The position numbers and the translations under genes are program-made. Source: Anagrus nilaparvatae (taxonomy: Eukaryota; Arthropoda; Insecta; Hymenoptera; Mymaridae). From it: 64,000 bases of DNA. The notes below the pieces were generated by a model. The model ran no database searches. It saw only the letters and a program-made list of their open reading frames with translations, and was not told the origin of the DNA. This document shows positions 34,769-48,327 of the stretch, piece after piece. The stretch is from contig JAKSXM010000007.1 in NCBI GenBank assembly GCA_022575985.1, positions 16,866,501-16,930,500 of the forward strand. Direction: 5' to 3'. Each line of letters opens with the position of its first letter. The first letter of the stretch is position 1.

Positions 34769-36826
34769 TTAGACTGCCAAAAAAAAAATCGACTTTTTGA
34801 TTTTTTAAGGTGCTCAAGCGTTTTTGGATGTCATTTAATGAAAAAATAAGTTCTACGTAAACCGCATCTAAAAATATTTAGTCGTTAGACAGCGCCAAAG
34901 CATTTTCGATTTTTGAAAATGGGCTCAGGAACGTCGGGAGGGACTAAAGCTACTAAACTTAAAAGGCAACGTAAAAACAAAATTTCGGGGGGTATTTCAT
35001 AGTTTTTTTGGTCGCTAAAAACGATGGAAACATTTATTTTGAATTATATTTTTAAGGCAAAAAGTTATGAGCTAATTTCAGTGGTAAAAATGTCAAAAAT
35101 TGGACATTTTTAGACGTCAAAAACTTGCTGCGGACTAAAAAATGTTTAGAAATTATTTAAATAGGGCATTCCGCATGTTTTTTGGGTCACTAAAAACGAT
35201 GAAATTGGTTATTTTTATTTATTCTTGACGGATTCATAGTTATGGGCCAAATATTGTAGTTTGAATTTCCGAATTCAGCATTTTTTTGAGTTAAATGACT
35301 GTCAAACGTGCAGAGAACTTTTCTGAACCTCTAGAAAAGTAAATTATCATATTTTTGTGTTTGTCTAATTAGCGCAGAATTAATTTCTTAGATTTTTTTT
35401 AAGGGTGCTAGTTTAGTTCAGTGTTACCACAATGTCATAAAATAAGGTTTTCAGGCAATTTTCCAAATAATGCTGTCATCTTGCAATTCAACCAAAATAT
35501 TTCCAGTTGGTCTCATTATTTTTGTATAAAATACACCTTTCAATCCCCGTAATCGGCAATTTTTCATCACCGATTCTATCATCGTAATAGTCAATAAACC
35601 AAATGCCCATTTTCGGCCCTAAATGACCAATTTTTAAATTGGTGCTAAAATTGTAATTTTTGATAAAATTGAATTTTATTTCTTACAACAACTTTTTGTA
35701 AGTTCCAAATTTCCAAAAATTTCTTACTCGTCCTTTTAGCTTTAGATATTTCCGAGATATGGTTCTACAAATTTAATGATAAAGTATGATTTTTTTTTAA
35801 AAACTTCAAATTGAGACTCTGTCTTTAAATTATCATATCTGATAAAGGAAAAATTAAAAACAAAGAAGTAAACAAATTTTGGAAACTTAAAGTTTTTACA
35901 AAATTTTTATGACGTATAAGACCTATTTATAATGAAAATTTCAATTTTTGTAGCAACTTAAAAATTGGTCATTTAGGGCCGAAAATGGCCATTTGGTTTA
36001 TTAACTATTACGGTGAGAGAATTGGCGATGAAAAATTGCCAATTACGGGGATTGAAAGGTGTATTTTATGCAAAAAAAAATGAGACCAACTGGAAGTATT
36101 TTGGTTGAATTGCAAGATAACAGCATTATTTGGAAAATTGCCTGAAAACCTTATTTTATGACATTGTGGTAACACTGAACTAAACTAGCACCCTTAAAAA
36201 AATCTAAGAAATTAATTCTGCGCTAGTTAGAAAAACACAAAAATATGATAATTTACCTTTCTAGAGGTTCAGAAAAGTTCTCTGCACGTTTGACAGTCAT
36301 TTAACTCAAAAAAATGCTGAATTTGGAAATTCAAACTACAATATTTGGCCCATAACTCTGAATCCGTCAAGAATAAATAAAAATAACTAATTTCATCGTT
36401 TTTAGTGACCCAAAAAACATGCGGAATGTCCTTTTTAAATAATTTCTAAACATTTTTTAGTCCGCAGCAAGTTTTTGACGTCAAAAAATGTCCAATTTTT
36501 GACATTTTTACCACTGAAATTAGCTCATAACTTTTTGCCTTAAAAAAATAATTCAAAATAAATGTTTCCATCGTTTTTAGCGACCAAAAAAACTATGAAA
36601 TACCCCCCGAAATTTTGTTTTTACGTTGCCTTTTAAGTTTAGTAGCTTTAGTCCCTCCCGACGTTCCTGAGCCCATTTTCAAAAATCGAAAATGCTTTGG
36701 CGCTGTCCAACGACTAAATATTTTTAGATGCGGTTTACGTAGAACTTATTTTTTCATTAAATGACATCCAAAAGCGCTTGAGCACCTTAAAAAATCGAAA
36801 AGTCGATTTTTTTTTTGGCAGTCTAA
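34769..36826. mobile_element. Long foldback element with about 1-kb arms, 2.06 kb
   Basis: TTAGACTGCC at 34769 pairs with GGCAGTCTAA ending at 36826, and almost the entire left half is the inverted copy of the right half with only scattered differences (for example 35000-35170 against 36430-36600). The centre is near 35800. No coding sequence. The middle part (35440-35650 and 35940-36070) carries the 'AAATGACCAATTTTTAAATTG' repeat blocks shared with 248-545, 27240-27560 and 30680-30950. TA-rich flanks suggest a TA or TTAA-like target, not provable here. Confidence 0.8.
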
Positions 36827-39800
36827 TATATATGTATATATATAGTTATAATAATAAATCCTAACCAAACTTGGTTATAATCTCTTATATATAGATATAT
36901 ATGTTATACGTTATCTATTGAACACCTGCTTCCGTAAATACGGATATATAAAGTGTGACGAATTGAGGAAATATTTTAAATGAGAAAGTGATATTATAAT
37001 TTAAATTAATATTATTAATAATAAATATTTTAATAGTCTTTATTTAAATATTTATTTATGCCTTGAGATTAATTTTATTTAACTAGTTTTAAATTTTATT
37101 ATTAAGTTTAATGTCATGTCAATTAAAGGTTTGATGTAAGATAATAACTATACAAATATAACTGTAATTGCAATTAATAATCTTGAAAACAATCTACCAG
37201 ATTAGACTTTATTACACTTATCAGTACCAACAACTCGAGATGGCAAAAATAAAAACTTAAAAAACTGAATAAAATTAGTTATTTGCGTCAATAATTTATT
37301 TAAAAACTCATTATTCAAAAACATGTATGTATTTTTATTTTAAAAAATATTTTTAAACAACCAAACCGAACAACAATTTCAAAACAACGAAAAAAAAGCT
37401 TAAAATTTAAATAATAGTAATGTTATAAATATCATTATAAAAACCAATACATAGAACATGTATCCTTAGAGACGTTTATATAATATTAAAATGACAATTT
37501 TCTTTTGAGAAAAAAGCGACATCTAGATCTGAATTTGTAAAATACTCTAATGCATGTATCATACATATTCACAGCATTAATATACTAGAATGAAACACAT
37601 TTCTCTTTGTTTAATCAAGTAATTAATCTGTACAAATAAATTTTGTATACTTAAGTATTATTCCGGAAAAACAATAAATATTTTATGTTATTCAAACATT
37701 TACTTGTGTATTATTTAAATGATTCATAGAAAAACATTATTTTTAATATTTTTATCATACATTTCACTAGGTCATAACCTTAAAAAAAATTATAAAAAGA
37801 AACTTTTTTTTTTAATATCTCATATTGCTTATATATATCTTAATTAAAAAAATAATAATAATAACATTTACTTTTTTATATTATATAATACGTTATTGTT
37901 TGTATAATTTTGTCTTTTTGTATTTTCATCATCGTTGAGCTTGCAAGAATAATTACAATTTTCTTTTTTTTTTAGAACATTGTTAGAAACAGTATCCTTT
38001 CTTTTGTTTTTTAGCATAATTTTTTTTTAACGGTATCAGCAACCTCATTTCCTCTTTAGAAAAAAAATTCTTTTTTTATTTTTCTTTCCTTTCACTTGTT
38101 TTAACTTATTTTTTTATGTAAAGACCCTTCGTGATATCGTTTTTTTTTTTAGTCACGTGGATGCAATTGCATGGCATAGTAGAAAAAATGATACTCTATG
38201 AAGAAGGTCAACGTACGATTTTCTCTTTCATTCAACTGTTATACTATTTTTTTTATATCTGCTTTTAAGTATATTCAATTGCCAGCTGCGATTCTAATAA
38301 CAAGAGCTTTTTGCATTTTTTTTAATACCTTCGTTTTAAATTTTATTTTGTTTTCGCTTCGTTAAATTTTTTTCTATGTCTCAAATGGCTGATAAGACCT
38401 CGGATAAGACTTTTTTTCTTATTAAATAAATATTTATATTTTATTAATTTTGATATTGTTCTTTTCGAGTTCTTTTTCTGGTATTTAATGGGAATTTAAT
38501 ATTTTATATTACATTAATTTTGATGAAGTTTATTAAAAATAAACAACGATCTATATGGAACAAATAAACATGATAACTTTTTTCATTATCTTTGTCTGTG
38601 TGTCTGAGGACTGAGCCTCTCTTTGTCACACAGAATAATTTTTTTGAAGAAAGTTATATGATGTTAATTTTTAGATGGAAAAAAATTTTTTTAATAAATT
38701 TAATAAACTTCATCAAAATTAATTTAATTAATTTGGAACGTAAAACAGTATTTATACTGTTTTTTTGTGAATATATATTTTATATTACATAAAAGTAAAG
38801 ATCGTTTGATTAAAACAGATATCTAGAGTTTTTTATAACGAGGTTTAGCATGAAGCTGTTTCATGATAATTTTTTACGCTAATGTTTCTCACAAGTGAAA
38901 TGACTTTTCGATATTATATAAGAACAACAAATTTTTAACTACCTTCAATAAATATTCATAACTCTCAGTCTATTAGGTTTCCACTGATATTTCTGCTACA
39001 AAACTTTAGTGCGTAGAATTATTAGCAAAAATTGGAAAAATTTAAAGTATGTAGCAAATACCTTTAAAAGTTACTTAACGCAAAAACACATTGAATAAAA
39101 ATTAGATCTTTTGGTTAATTTATTTCATATAATTTCAAATGATTGCTTGAAAATGCAAACAATATACTTTAATGATAGATTTAATATGTTTATTCTCGAA
39201 ACTAAATATGCCTGTATTATATAAACAGATAAATTTCATAGCATGGATGATAGGTTTGTTATTTTTAATTTTTTAAATTGCCAAAAAATAAGTTAAAATT
39301 ATTAATAAATAATTATGTTAATATTCTGTAATATTAATAGTAATAGTAAAGTAACCTTTTTTGAAAAAATTTATCGTTAAATTTATTAAGCACTTATTTT
39401 AACTTTTTTTAAAGTTATAAATGCTTTGCTCTTTTAACGAAAAAAAATTTCCTTTTTACATAGTCTAAAGAATGAAAAATTTCGCGACCTAACGCTGCAA
39501 CAGGATTATAATAATCTCGGTACTTTTAACTTTTTTCGACGTTCTTTTTTGTATCTTATTTTCTTTTTATTTTGCTAGAAAAGTTTGTGTTGTAACCGCA
39601 TTCAAGCTTCAAAAATATGAAAGAGTGACAAAACAAAAAAGTTAGATTGATTTATGAAAGAAAAAAAAAATAAAGAAATTTGCATTAATTTTTTTTTTTA
39701 ATACTTTAATTTAAATGGTTATTATTTTATATGATTAAATAAATTAATTAATTAGCTATATTTTAAATAAAATTTATATGTAATAAATTAAAATTAGTTT

Positions 39801-40359
39801 TCTTTGATATTCAATCTAAACGAAATAATTTCAAAAATATTTATTAAGATTGAATCAATGTTGGTAATGAATTGGATTTAGAAATACATTTGTTTTTTGT
39901 TTGTAATTAATATATTACCAATAAAAATCTTGTAAAACCCTCAAAATTCCTATTGTGGCCAACTGGACCAATTTTGGTAAAAACGGATTTCATATTTCTT
40001 TTCAGAGACCCAAAAATAGATAAATTCGTTGGAAAATTTTATAGACCTACAACACACATAAAAGTGGAGAAGCTTCAGTACAAACACATAGATGTCCTGA
40101 TTTTCGGGTGATATAAGTACAATAGGTATTGAAAATTTTATAATAAAAATATACCTAACAAAAAATATTGACATTAATTTCTTATTATTTTTTGTATAAG
40201 CCACTTCTTATATAATATTATTTTCAACAATACATTAAAATACTAATAATTTAGAAACTAATGAGCATAAATTTGAATTAATAATTCTTAAAAAATTTTG
40301 AAGTAATTAATTAATTAATTCCGATTGATTATTACAACTTATTAATAAAGCAGACATAA
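36827..40359. other. AT-rich stretch with no gene recognised
   Basis: No supported coding region. It contains a 25-bp perfect inverted repeat at 38513-38723 (listed separately). Short frames at 38592-38792 and 39950-40204 have no protein-like features; the latter contains the recurring 'AGACCCAAAAATA' block near 40005. Confidence 0.5.
38513..38723. repeat. 25-bp perfect inverted repeat with 161-bp spacer
   Basis: The arm at 38513-38537 (ATTAATTTTGATGAAG then TTTATTAAA) is exactly complementary to 38699-38723. It could form a stem-loop in DNA or RNA. Its AT-rich composition tempers the significance, but the central GATGAAG makes chance less likely. Function unknown. Confidence 0.55.
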
Positions 40360-40615
40360 ATGAATTTTTGCCGTTTTTGTCTACAAAAATTGCCGTAGAG
40401 CCTAAAGATGGGCATTTTGAGCTTCAACCCAATTGAGAATTTTGACCAGGGGTACAAAATGAACGATTTCCCAGCATAAAACATAATTTAAAAAAAAATG
40501 AATTTTTGCCGTTTTTGGCCACTAAAAATTGCCGTAGAGCCTAAAGATGGGCATTTTGAGCTTCGACCCCATTGAAACTTTTGATCAGGGGTACACAACG
40601 AACAATTTCCCAAAT
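40360..40615 (+). repeat. Tandem duplication, 138-bp unit
   Basis: ATGAATTTTTGCCGTTTTTG starts at 40360 and again at 40498. The blocks 'GCCGTAGAGCCTAAAGATGG', 'CATTTTGAGCTTC' and 'CAGGGGTACA' repeat in the same order. The second copy is a few bases shorter at its end. Non-coding. Confidence 0.8.
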
Positions 40616-41790
40616 TTTTAGCGAATTTCACCGGAAGACCGTTTTCCATATAAAATGTGCGGGGTCCTTTGTGAATCTTATAGAAAATAAATATATTTAC
40701 CGGGCTACTAGAGCACGGAAATAATTAGTTTTGTTCTTGAAATGGATCAGATGTATTGAGTTTTGTAGGTGTACCAACCAGTTTAGGGCTAAAAATAATC
40801 GATTTTTTTTAGTGGGTAGCAAAAAAGAAATGACGATATACTGGCTTTTGAAAACATAATTCAAGGTAAATTTATTTTTTTAGACACATTCTTTTTCCAC
40901 GTGATGTGCAATTTAATTTCAATAAAAAATTATGAATAAATATATGCTATTTTAGAGAAAATATTTTTGATACATAGGACAACTAAATTTGATATGTTAA
41001 TTTCTCAGCCATACCTAAATTTATAGCATAGTAAAGAAATTTCTCTTTCGAGAGAAATAAAATTTATTCTCCGAGTATTTTAACTCATTAGCGTCGAATT
41101 GACCATTCTTGGACATATCAATTTTAATACAAAAAAATGAATTTTTAAAGCTTAAATTGTTACCTAGTAATTTGGGTCTTTAGACATTAATAGATTACTT
41201 AAAAATCATATTTTTTTTGTCTATTGACCAGAAAGCGTATAAAAGTTAGTATAATCTAAGAAAGAAAATCCTGACAGTCACCTACCGGACTCCGTTAGTT
41301 CTAACAAAAACAAAACATTAAAAAGTAAACAAAATACTAAATAAGTAAACAAAACATTAAATTAATTAACTCTTATTATTCTAACTAATAAAACAATAAA
41401 GGTACGTAAACTTACTGTAATAATAAAATTATTTCTATTTATCTTTGTTATTAATCAATTTACACGATCAATAAATTTTAAAATCATTTGGGAATCTATA
41501 GGAATTAGTTCTATGCTATATATAATACTCCCATGGGTTCTTTTTAGCGTTAATATAATTTATGTCACTTCTGAGCTTCTTTAAGTAAAAAGCCAATATA
41601 TGTTTCATGGCCTGTTTCGTATATTACAAGTAGTAAAGTACTTTAAAGAAAAACCAATGGCAAATTTCTTTACACCCATAATTAATATTTTATAAACTCT
41701 ATTTACATAGAAAAATTTATGTAACTTTGGTAATAAATTAATTTTTGTCATAAAATATTTATAAGCATTTAATTATTAATTAAAATACTA
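40616..41790. other. AT-rich stretch, no gene recognised
   Basis: Near 41305-41370 there is a short imperfect tandem of 'AGTAAACAAAACATTAAA' type. Otherwise nothing recognised. Confidence 0.5.
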
Positions 41791-42455
41791 TTATTTCAAC
41801 ATCCCGACTTCTTATTCTCAAAGTTAAAATATAGAATACCACCTAGAGAACTCAGACCAAAGTTCAAAGAACTAGAGATACCCCCCCATCACACTAAACC
41901 TTACTCTTCTTCTTTCTTAATTGACACAGGACTTTACTGGAACACCCTCCCGCCTGGAATCAGGCTATCTACCTCACTAAATTCTTTCAAGAATAATCTC
42001 ATGAAACACGTCAAAAGCACTCAAAACCAGTCCCTAAATCTAGTATCTCACCTTTAATCCACGAAACTCACTCATCTACTTTGAACTTCTATCTCAATTT
42101 CAATCTCAATACTTAGCCTCCACTTCCACAACCCATAACACTCTCCATACTCCCAACCTTATATTATTTTTAGTAATTTTACTTACGCTTAATTATTAAT
42201 TATTAATGTTATTATTATTATTACTCACTTATAATTTTATCTAAATTCATCATTCTCATTTTTATCTTAAATATAATCAAAATTTAATAACTAATCTACT
42301 TTAAAATCACACTAGCTTTGACAAATTATATTGTTTTTCTATTATTTTTCTATTATATCACAGTTCTTATTATAATATAAAATGTATATATTTTTCACTC
42401 TTTGTATATATTTACAATAAATAAAATATCAAATATCAAAATATCAAATATTAAG
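41791..42455 (+). mobile_element. 5'-truncated non-LTR retrotransposon 3' end
   Basis: A frame ending with TAA at 42055-42057 reads 'RIPPRELRPKFKELE', 'FLIDTGLYWNTLPPGIRLST' and 'SLNSFKNNLMKHV'. The 'YWNTLPPGIR...SLNSFKNNL' pattern is the typical extreme C-terminus of non-LTR reverse transcriptase proteins (CR1/Jockey/I-like, 'WNxLPxxIR...SLxxFKxxL'). About 360 bp of 3' untranslated region follow, ending in an 'ATATCAA' repeat tail at 42425-42455. All upstream coding sequence is missing, as expected for 5'-truncated insertions. Confidence 0.75.
42425..42455 (+). repeat. Short (ATATCAA)n tail
   Basis: Three to four near copies of ATATCAAA close the non-LTR remnant. Simple 3' repeats of this kind mark the 3' terminus of several non-LTR clades. 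Confidence 0.6.
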
Positions 42456-45400
42456 TAATATCTGACTATGTACCTACATAAATTTTTTATATGAATAATA
42501 ATTTTTTTAAAATCTTTAATAAGTCTTAAAAAACTTTTTACTTTATTTCTTTGAAAGTTTATAGGTAGAAAAAAACTATAAAATAAAGTAAAGTAAAGTT
42601 TGTGACATTTTCAAATATATTGCAGACTAATCAAAAAGATCTACAGTACACATACATATACATAGTATTTTATCAAGTTTAGTTTTTAGAAAAAAAAACA
42701 TTGGTGACATGAAAAATTCAATCGTTCTTTTACAGTAATGTAATTGAACAACTTTTATATTGTTTTTCGATATTTATATACACAAAACGATAAAATATTG
42801 AAATACTTTAAATTATTGTTCGTTGTTAATAAATTTTTACTGGTATTTTCAATTTATGATTTGATTTTGTAAAAGTATTATACACAACTTTGTAAAAAAC
42901 TTTTTAGTTATTATTTGGTTATATTTGTGCAAACTACGCTATGTTGTTTACCATGTAAAGCATTGAAATTTTAATAAAATTCAATTCAATTTTAATGATT
43001 GGTATTCAAAGGGTTTTCCAAACAGTACTATTTCCAAATAGCACTAGATAATTAAAAGTTTCATTTTATTTTTTAAAATATATTTTTATACAACGTTACT
43101 CAAGATCTTGCTAAATAGTTTATGGGTCCTTATGTTTTGGTTGAACAATGTATGGCAAGTTTATGGACCTTACAAATTTGGAACGGTTTTCAATGATCTC
43201 TAGTTTTTAAAAACCTTTCCTACTATGGGTACCTAATACATTCCTTAGAAATCACTTCTTTTGCGAAAAAAGTTTTCTAATAAAATTTTTATGACAGAAT
43301 ACTGCTACAAAAACAGCTACTATTTATTATAAAATTGAACTTAGTTATACTTGCAACAAATTTAATTTAACTCTACGAGGATCAATACCGCTATAGCATA
43401 AATTTGGAACTTATCTGGAAACCTATGTATAAATTTGCTTCCATTGTCTTGCCAGAAAGGTAAAAAACGTAGCAAATGCGAAGGCTCTGAACAATTTTTA
43501 TAAATTCTAAAATTTTGCTTAAAAATTCTGGGCCTAATGCACAGTCACATTTTTTGCCTGTAAAGATCCTTACGGATTTTAACTGGCTGCCAGATCTAGT
43601 CCAGAGTTATTTTTAGTGAAATCATACTTCTCTCCTTTTCGGGCTACTTATGGGAATACGTCATCAATAGTTCTCTGTGACTTGGCTATGTGTTAGTGAG
43701 CACTACGCTTTATTTTTGTGTTTGACTTTTATCCATTATATTTTTATTTTTATTTAGTATACTTTGTACGTAAAAGAAATCATAATTTACTGTAAAAAAT
43801 TTTTATTTTTAAATGTAAAACAAACCAGTTGTTTTACACAATTTTTAAAGCAAAAATATAAGTCACTCTATTTGATAAGAGTATCATGGAATGAAAAAAA
43901 AACCAGCTGCGATACCGGAATTTCGGTTACGGCATCCGGAATTTGTTTTCTTTAAAATGCTTGCAAATGACACAAAATCTAAAAAAAAGTTTAAAAAAAA
44001 ATTTTTTTGCTCAACAAAATTTTTTTTAATGTCTCATAATGTCTCACTCGCATTTTAAACGAGTAAAAATTTTTTTGCCATTTTCTTTATGCAAGTCATT
44101 CTCAATCGTTTAAAATGCAACTAGCATTTTTTTCAGTTATTTTACTTGAACCAATTAGTTGAAAATCCAACTAAGGCAAAAAAATACTTATTTTATATAG
44201 TTTAGAGTTTCTAGAACCTAACTCTTTGTTGGCATATTTTTGAGACTGTCAGCTGAAACGTCAACCCACAGTTTTATGTTTACGAGAAAATGAATTAAAA
44301 CTTTTACTTCATTGCAAAAGTCTTTTAATTTTTATATTAGCAAAATTTATGATTTAGATTTATTTTTTTCTAACAAATCTTTATGAAACATTAATGTACA
44401 CAAAATTGAAAAAAAATAAATTTTTCACTACCTGTAGATTATGACGCTTTTACTTGCAGTCACACAATAAACATTTTCCAAACTGTAACATTTAATCCTT
44501 CAATCCAAAAAAATCAAAAAGCAAGCAAAAAAAAAAAGAAGATTATAAAACACAAAAACAACAAAATGGAATTTCATTTAATAAATCGTAACATTTTGAT
44601 CTCATTAATATTTATTTATTTCTATTCTGTATTTTATTAAACCTTTTAACACATACACAATAAATTTACACTCGAAAACCTAAATAAAATACGTAAAATA
44701 GCCCCATTTAATTTCTATTTTTATAAACCAAACTATAAATCTAATTTATTCTTCCTTAAACCAATATATTAAATATTTATAACCAAAAAAAAAGAAAAAT
44801 AGTTTTTATTGTTTTATATATAAATAAATTTTGTTATTTTTATATGAAGTCTATTACTGATTTTAATATAAATTATTTTCTTTAATCAAATCTTTTATTA
44901 TAGTTATATACAATAAAATTTATCTTTATCTACTATAACTATTGCGTGCATTAAATTTTCTATATCACAAAAAAAGGGTACTTATTTTCTTTTGAGAAAC
45001 TAAAAACTGTATATAAATGAAAATTACTTTCTCATGATGAATACCAATAAAATCATTCTTTTATATGTAGTATTTTAAAATAAACGTTTTGGCCATAACT
45101 TTAAAAAAAAATAAAACTTTTTTTTTATGTTCATTTTATAATATTAAGTTAATTTTTTATATACCTAAAGTCGTAAATATTTAAAAAATTTTACTTCATG
45201 AAGCATTAAAATGTTTTCTGCCAAATTTTCTCGCATTATTATCAAAAAAAGGAAACTTACAGTCTATTTTGTAAAATTCAAGTATTATATTTTTTTTTAA
45301 ATTGATTTAGATTGACGTTTCTAAAAAAAGAAAAATATATATAAGATTTATAATAAAAGGTTAAAATCTTTTGGGAATATCAATGAAGAAAATGAAAAAA

Positions 45401-45774
45401 ATTTATTGTGTAGCAAATAACAGTTGAAATAAAATCTAAAAATATTTATTGCTATTCGATTGACCTTAAGATTTTTTTTAACTTATTTATTTTTCTTATG
45501 TAATATATAAAAAAAATCTTATTTTTAATATGATTTTTTATATATGGGTAAGTCGAGAAAAAATGCAAAAAATTTTTATTCACTAGTTTTTTAATCTGTT
45601 TTCTTGTATTTTTATCGAATTTTGTTACCAAATTAATGAAGCGGTTCCTTAACTTTTACTTCCATATACATCAGGCAAAATGTATTGTATACTAAGGATG
45701 TGCGGTTTTTCTTGAATCGGGAATTTAATAAGTACATACTTAAAAATAAAATATAGAATTTATTTTTTCGTATT
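42456..45774. other. AT-rich stretch, no gene recognised
   Basis: No supported gene. Near 43895-43945 the blocks 'GATACCGGAATTTCGG' resemble the start of the foldback near 51970 ('ACTACCGGAATTCCG'), suggesting an old repeat fragment. The frame at 43764-43955 is not protein-like. Confidence 0.45.
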
Positions 45775-46433
45775 ATAGTCCAGGTATATCCGTGAAACCA
45801 CCTCTACGTAATTATGAAAGTGGATAAATCGAGTGAAAACCGATTGCATTGTATTCAGGAGTATGTTAGAAACAAAGTCCCGGAAAGTAGAATATGCTTA
45901 AATGAAAAGGGGGGATTTTCACCCCATTTTTTCACCCCATTTTTTCACCCAATTTCCCCCACAAGTTCAAGATCATTTAAGAAACAACTTTTTTTTAATT
46001 TTAAGGAGAAATCCCCCCTTTTCATTTAAGCATATTCTACTTTCCGGGACTTTGTTTCTAACATACACCGAAAAAAAAAGGTCACTTCTGATTCTCCCTA
46101 CCTGACACATTAGTTGTGGCGCTGTACTCGAGGTTGTAGCTACTCCGATCGGGCGAAGCAGCCGTCCCAGTATATGTCTCTTTACTAAGCCGGCGCTTCA
46201 GAAACCCCAGATAGAGAAAACCGCAGTCCCAGCCAAGATTTCACACGTTTTGATTTACAATACAACTACAATCTCGTAATTCGATATAAAGCAGAAGTGA
46301 CGTCGGCATTGCAGATTACTCCTTTTTTTTCGGTGTACTCCTGAATACAATACAATCGGTTTTCACTCGATTTATCCACTTTCATAATTAGGTAGAGGTT
46401 TGGCCTTTTTTTTCACTGATTTACCTGGACTAT
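45775..46433. mobile_element. Palindromic element with a MITE inserted in its right arm
   Basis: ATAGTCCAGGTA (45775) and TACCTGGACTAT (ending 46433) are the outer inverted ends. The arms pair through 'GAAAGTGGATAAATCGAGTG', 'AACCGATTGCATTGTATTCA' and 'GAAACAAAGTCCCGGAAAGT'. The spacer near 45910-46020 contains AAGGGGGGATTT and its inverted copy, plus short 'CACCCCATTTTTT' tandem repeats. The right arm is split by the 46066-46335 MITE. Two overlapping frames (45814-46029, 45902-46105) run through the palindrome and are not genes. Confidence 0.75.
46066..46335. mobile_element. MITE, 270 bp, with TA target duplication
   Basis: Ends are CACCGAAAAAAAAAGG and its complement CCTTTTTTTTCGGTG. TA precedes (46064-46065) and follows (46336-46337). 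The uninterrupted left arm of the host palindrome shows the pre-insertion sequence with a single TA, so the duplication is demonstrated internally. This fits a Tc1/mariner-related MITE. Similar CACTGAAAAAAA ends occur near 51957 and 63879. Confidence 0.8.
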
Positions 46434-47381
46434 TAATATTATTCCTTTTTTTTTTTGTTATGTTAATTACTAACTCTTTACTTTTTTGAATGGAAATAAA
46501 AATTTATTTAAAAATATTTATGAACTCTTATAGCTATAAGAATTCCCGACTGAATACTGTACCTTCAGACATTTTTCAAAAAATTTTGGGCCTTAGCTGA
46601 AATCCGACCTGACTTGAAGCAAAAATTTCAAGCCCAATCTGACCCAAAAGCATTACCCACACCAAAAGAAAATCCTCTTGCCGTTAATGGAATTCCATTT
46701 GCGGCTAGCGTAATTTCATTTATGGCTAGCGAAATTTTATTCTTGCCCAACTGATTGCAAAGGGCGCGAAATGAAAAAAAGATTTTTTTTTAATTTCACA
46801 TCCTTGCACTGCACGTATATTCAAAATAAGAAATAAAAAATTTTATTTTAATTTTTTTTATGTTTTAAGTCGTTTGCAATCACTGAACAAAAAAACAAAA
46901 TTTTGGAAGCCACAAGCGGAAAATCTGTTTGCGGAAAATGGAAAAATTTTATCAAATTAAAAAATAAAGAAATTTTTAAAAGATTTTTTTAAAAAAACAG
47001 GAATAAAAAGACTTTGCTAACGTTTAAAAAAAATTATTAAAAAATGTCAAACCATACTTTATTTCATTCTGTAAAGATAAAAAACCAAAAATGAAATACC
47101 CATCTATCGTAAAATTGAGAAGCAAATTTGGAATAACAAGAAAAAAATTCTTAGAAAAAATTTTTGTATAATTTTTTATATGAAACTTAGAAAATATATT
47201 CAATGCAAGTTTATTTTTCACTTCAGCTAGATCAATCCATATAACCTAAAGCAAATATTGATATTCTTTGCCTGACAATACTTTGACTTATACTACTTAA
47301 AATTCTCAGTAAATATGTAAATCACTGAATTTTTTTTTCTGTAATGTGCATTTTTAACATGAGTTTTTTATTTGCATAAAA
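46434..47381. other. AT-rich stretch, no gene recognised
   Basis: Contains a short duplication 'GGCTAGCGTAATTTCATT' / 'GGCTAGCGAAATTTTATT' near 46702-46742. Otherwise no structure seen. Confidence 0.5.
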
Positions 47382-48079
47382 AAATCGGTGATATATCAAA
47401 ATTTTTATATCTTTTTTTTTGTAATTATTTAAAAATTTAATATGCATATCAAAATGTTTAAATGACGGAAAGATTTATTTCTGATTAAATCTTTAAAATT
47501 ATGTACAAGTTTTCATTTAAATAATAGTTAAAAAAGATTTAATTTCAAATTTAATCTTATAAAAATTTAATCAGAAATATATCCTTCTGTCATTTGAAAA
47601 AGATCTTTACATTTTGGTGTAGCCTTTGAAAACTGTAAGTAGCAAGATTTACTTAACACAGTTTTTGATCTAAAAATTAAAATTTGGTCAATAAAAATGA
47701 TTTTTTTCTTAAAGAAATGAATTGCCAGGGAAAAATTAGTCGATTTAAAAAAAAAAATTATTATTTTACGATGGAAATCAAGCGAGTAATGATCGTTTAA
47801 AGTTCAGAAACAGGCTTTTTTCAATAAAATTTCAATCTTTTTTAAGACGAATTTGAGCAAAATCTTAAATTGACGATTACTTGGCTAAATTTCATCGTAA
47901 AAAGATAAGTTTTTTTTTCTTCTGGAGTGGTTTTTCCCTGGAAATCAGATTTTTTTATCTATTTTTTAAAATTTTATTTACCTAAAAAGTTATTTTGAAA
48001 ATTTGGGGTAGCTCAGATACGATAAACACGGTTTCTGACATAAAAGTGATAAAATCTTTTTGGCACCTATCACCGATTT
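47382..48079. repeat. Imperfect inverted-repeat element, about 0.7 kb
   Basis: AAATCGGTGATA at 47382 pairs with TATCACCGATTT ending 48079. Inside are two further imperfect hairpins: 47445-47490 with 47565-47630 ('GACGGAAAGATTTATTTCTG' against 'AGAAATATATCCTTCTGTC'), and about 47700-47790 with 47850-47960 ('TTGCCAGGGAAAAA' against 'TTTTTCCCTGGAAA'). No gene. Overall boundaries are uncertain. Confidence 0.45.
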
Positions 48080-48327
48080 CTTGTTCACGATTTTTTTCGA
48101 TTTTCTGAAGGTTCAAACTACCCGAAAACACGGGTCATATCGATGTCCCTTCAAATTTTTTTTTTTCAGTTTTTTATCCAAGTTAAGTAGTAAAACAAAA
48201 ATAATGCGTCATATGCTTTATTTACAAAGTAATGCAGATCTCTACTTACGGCAAGTGTAAATTTTTTTAAGCATAGCGTCAATCATAGAGATATTGTCAA
48301 GGGGCGGTCCACTCAGCGCACACCAAA

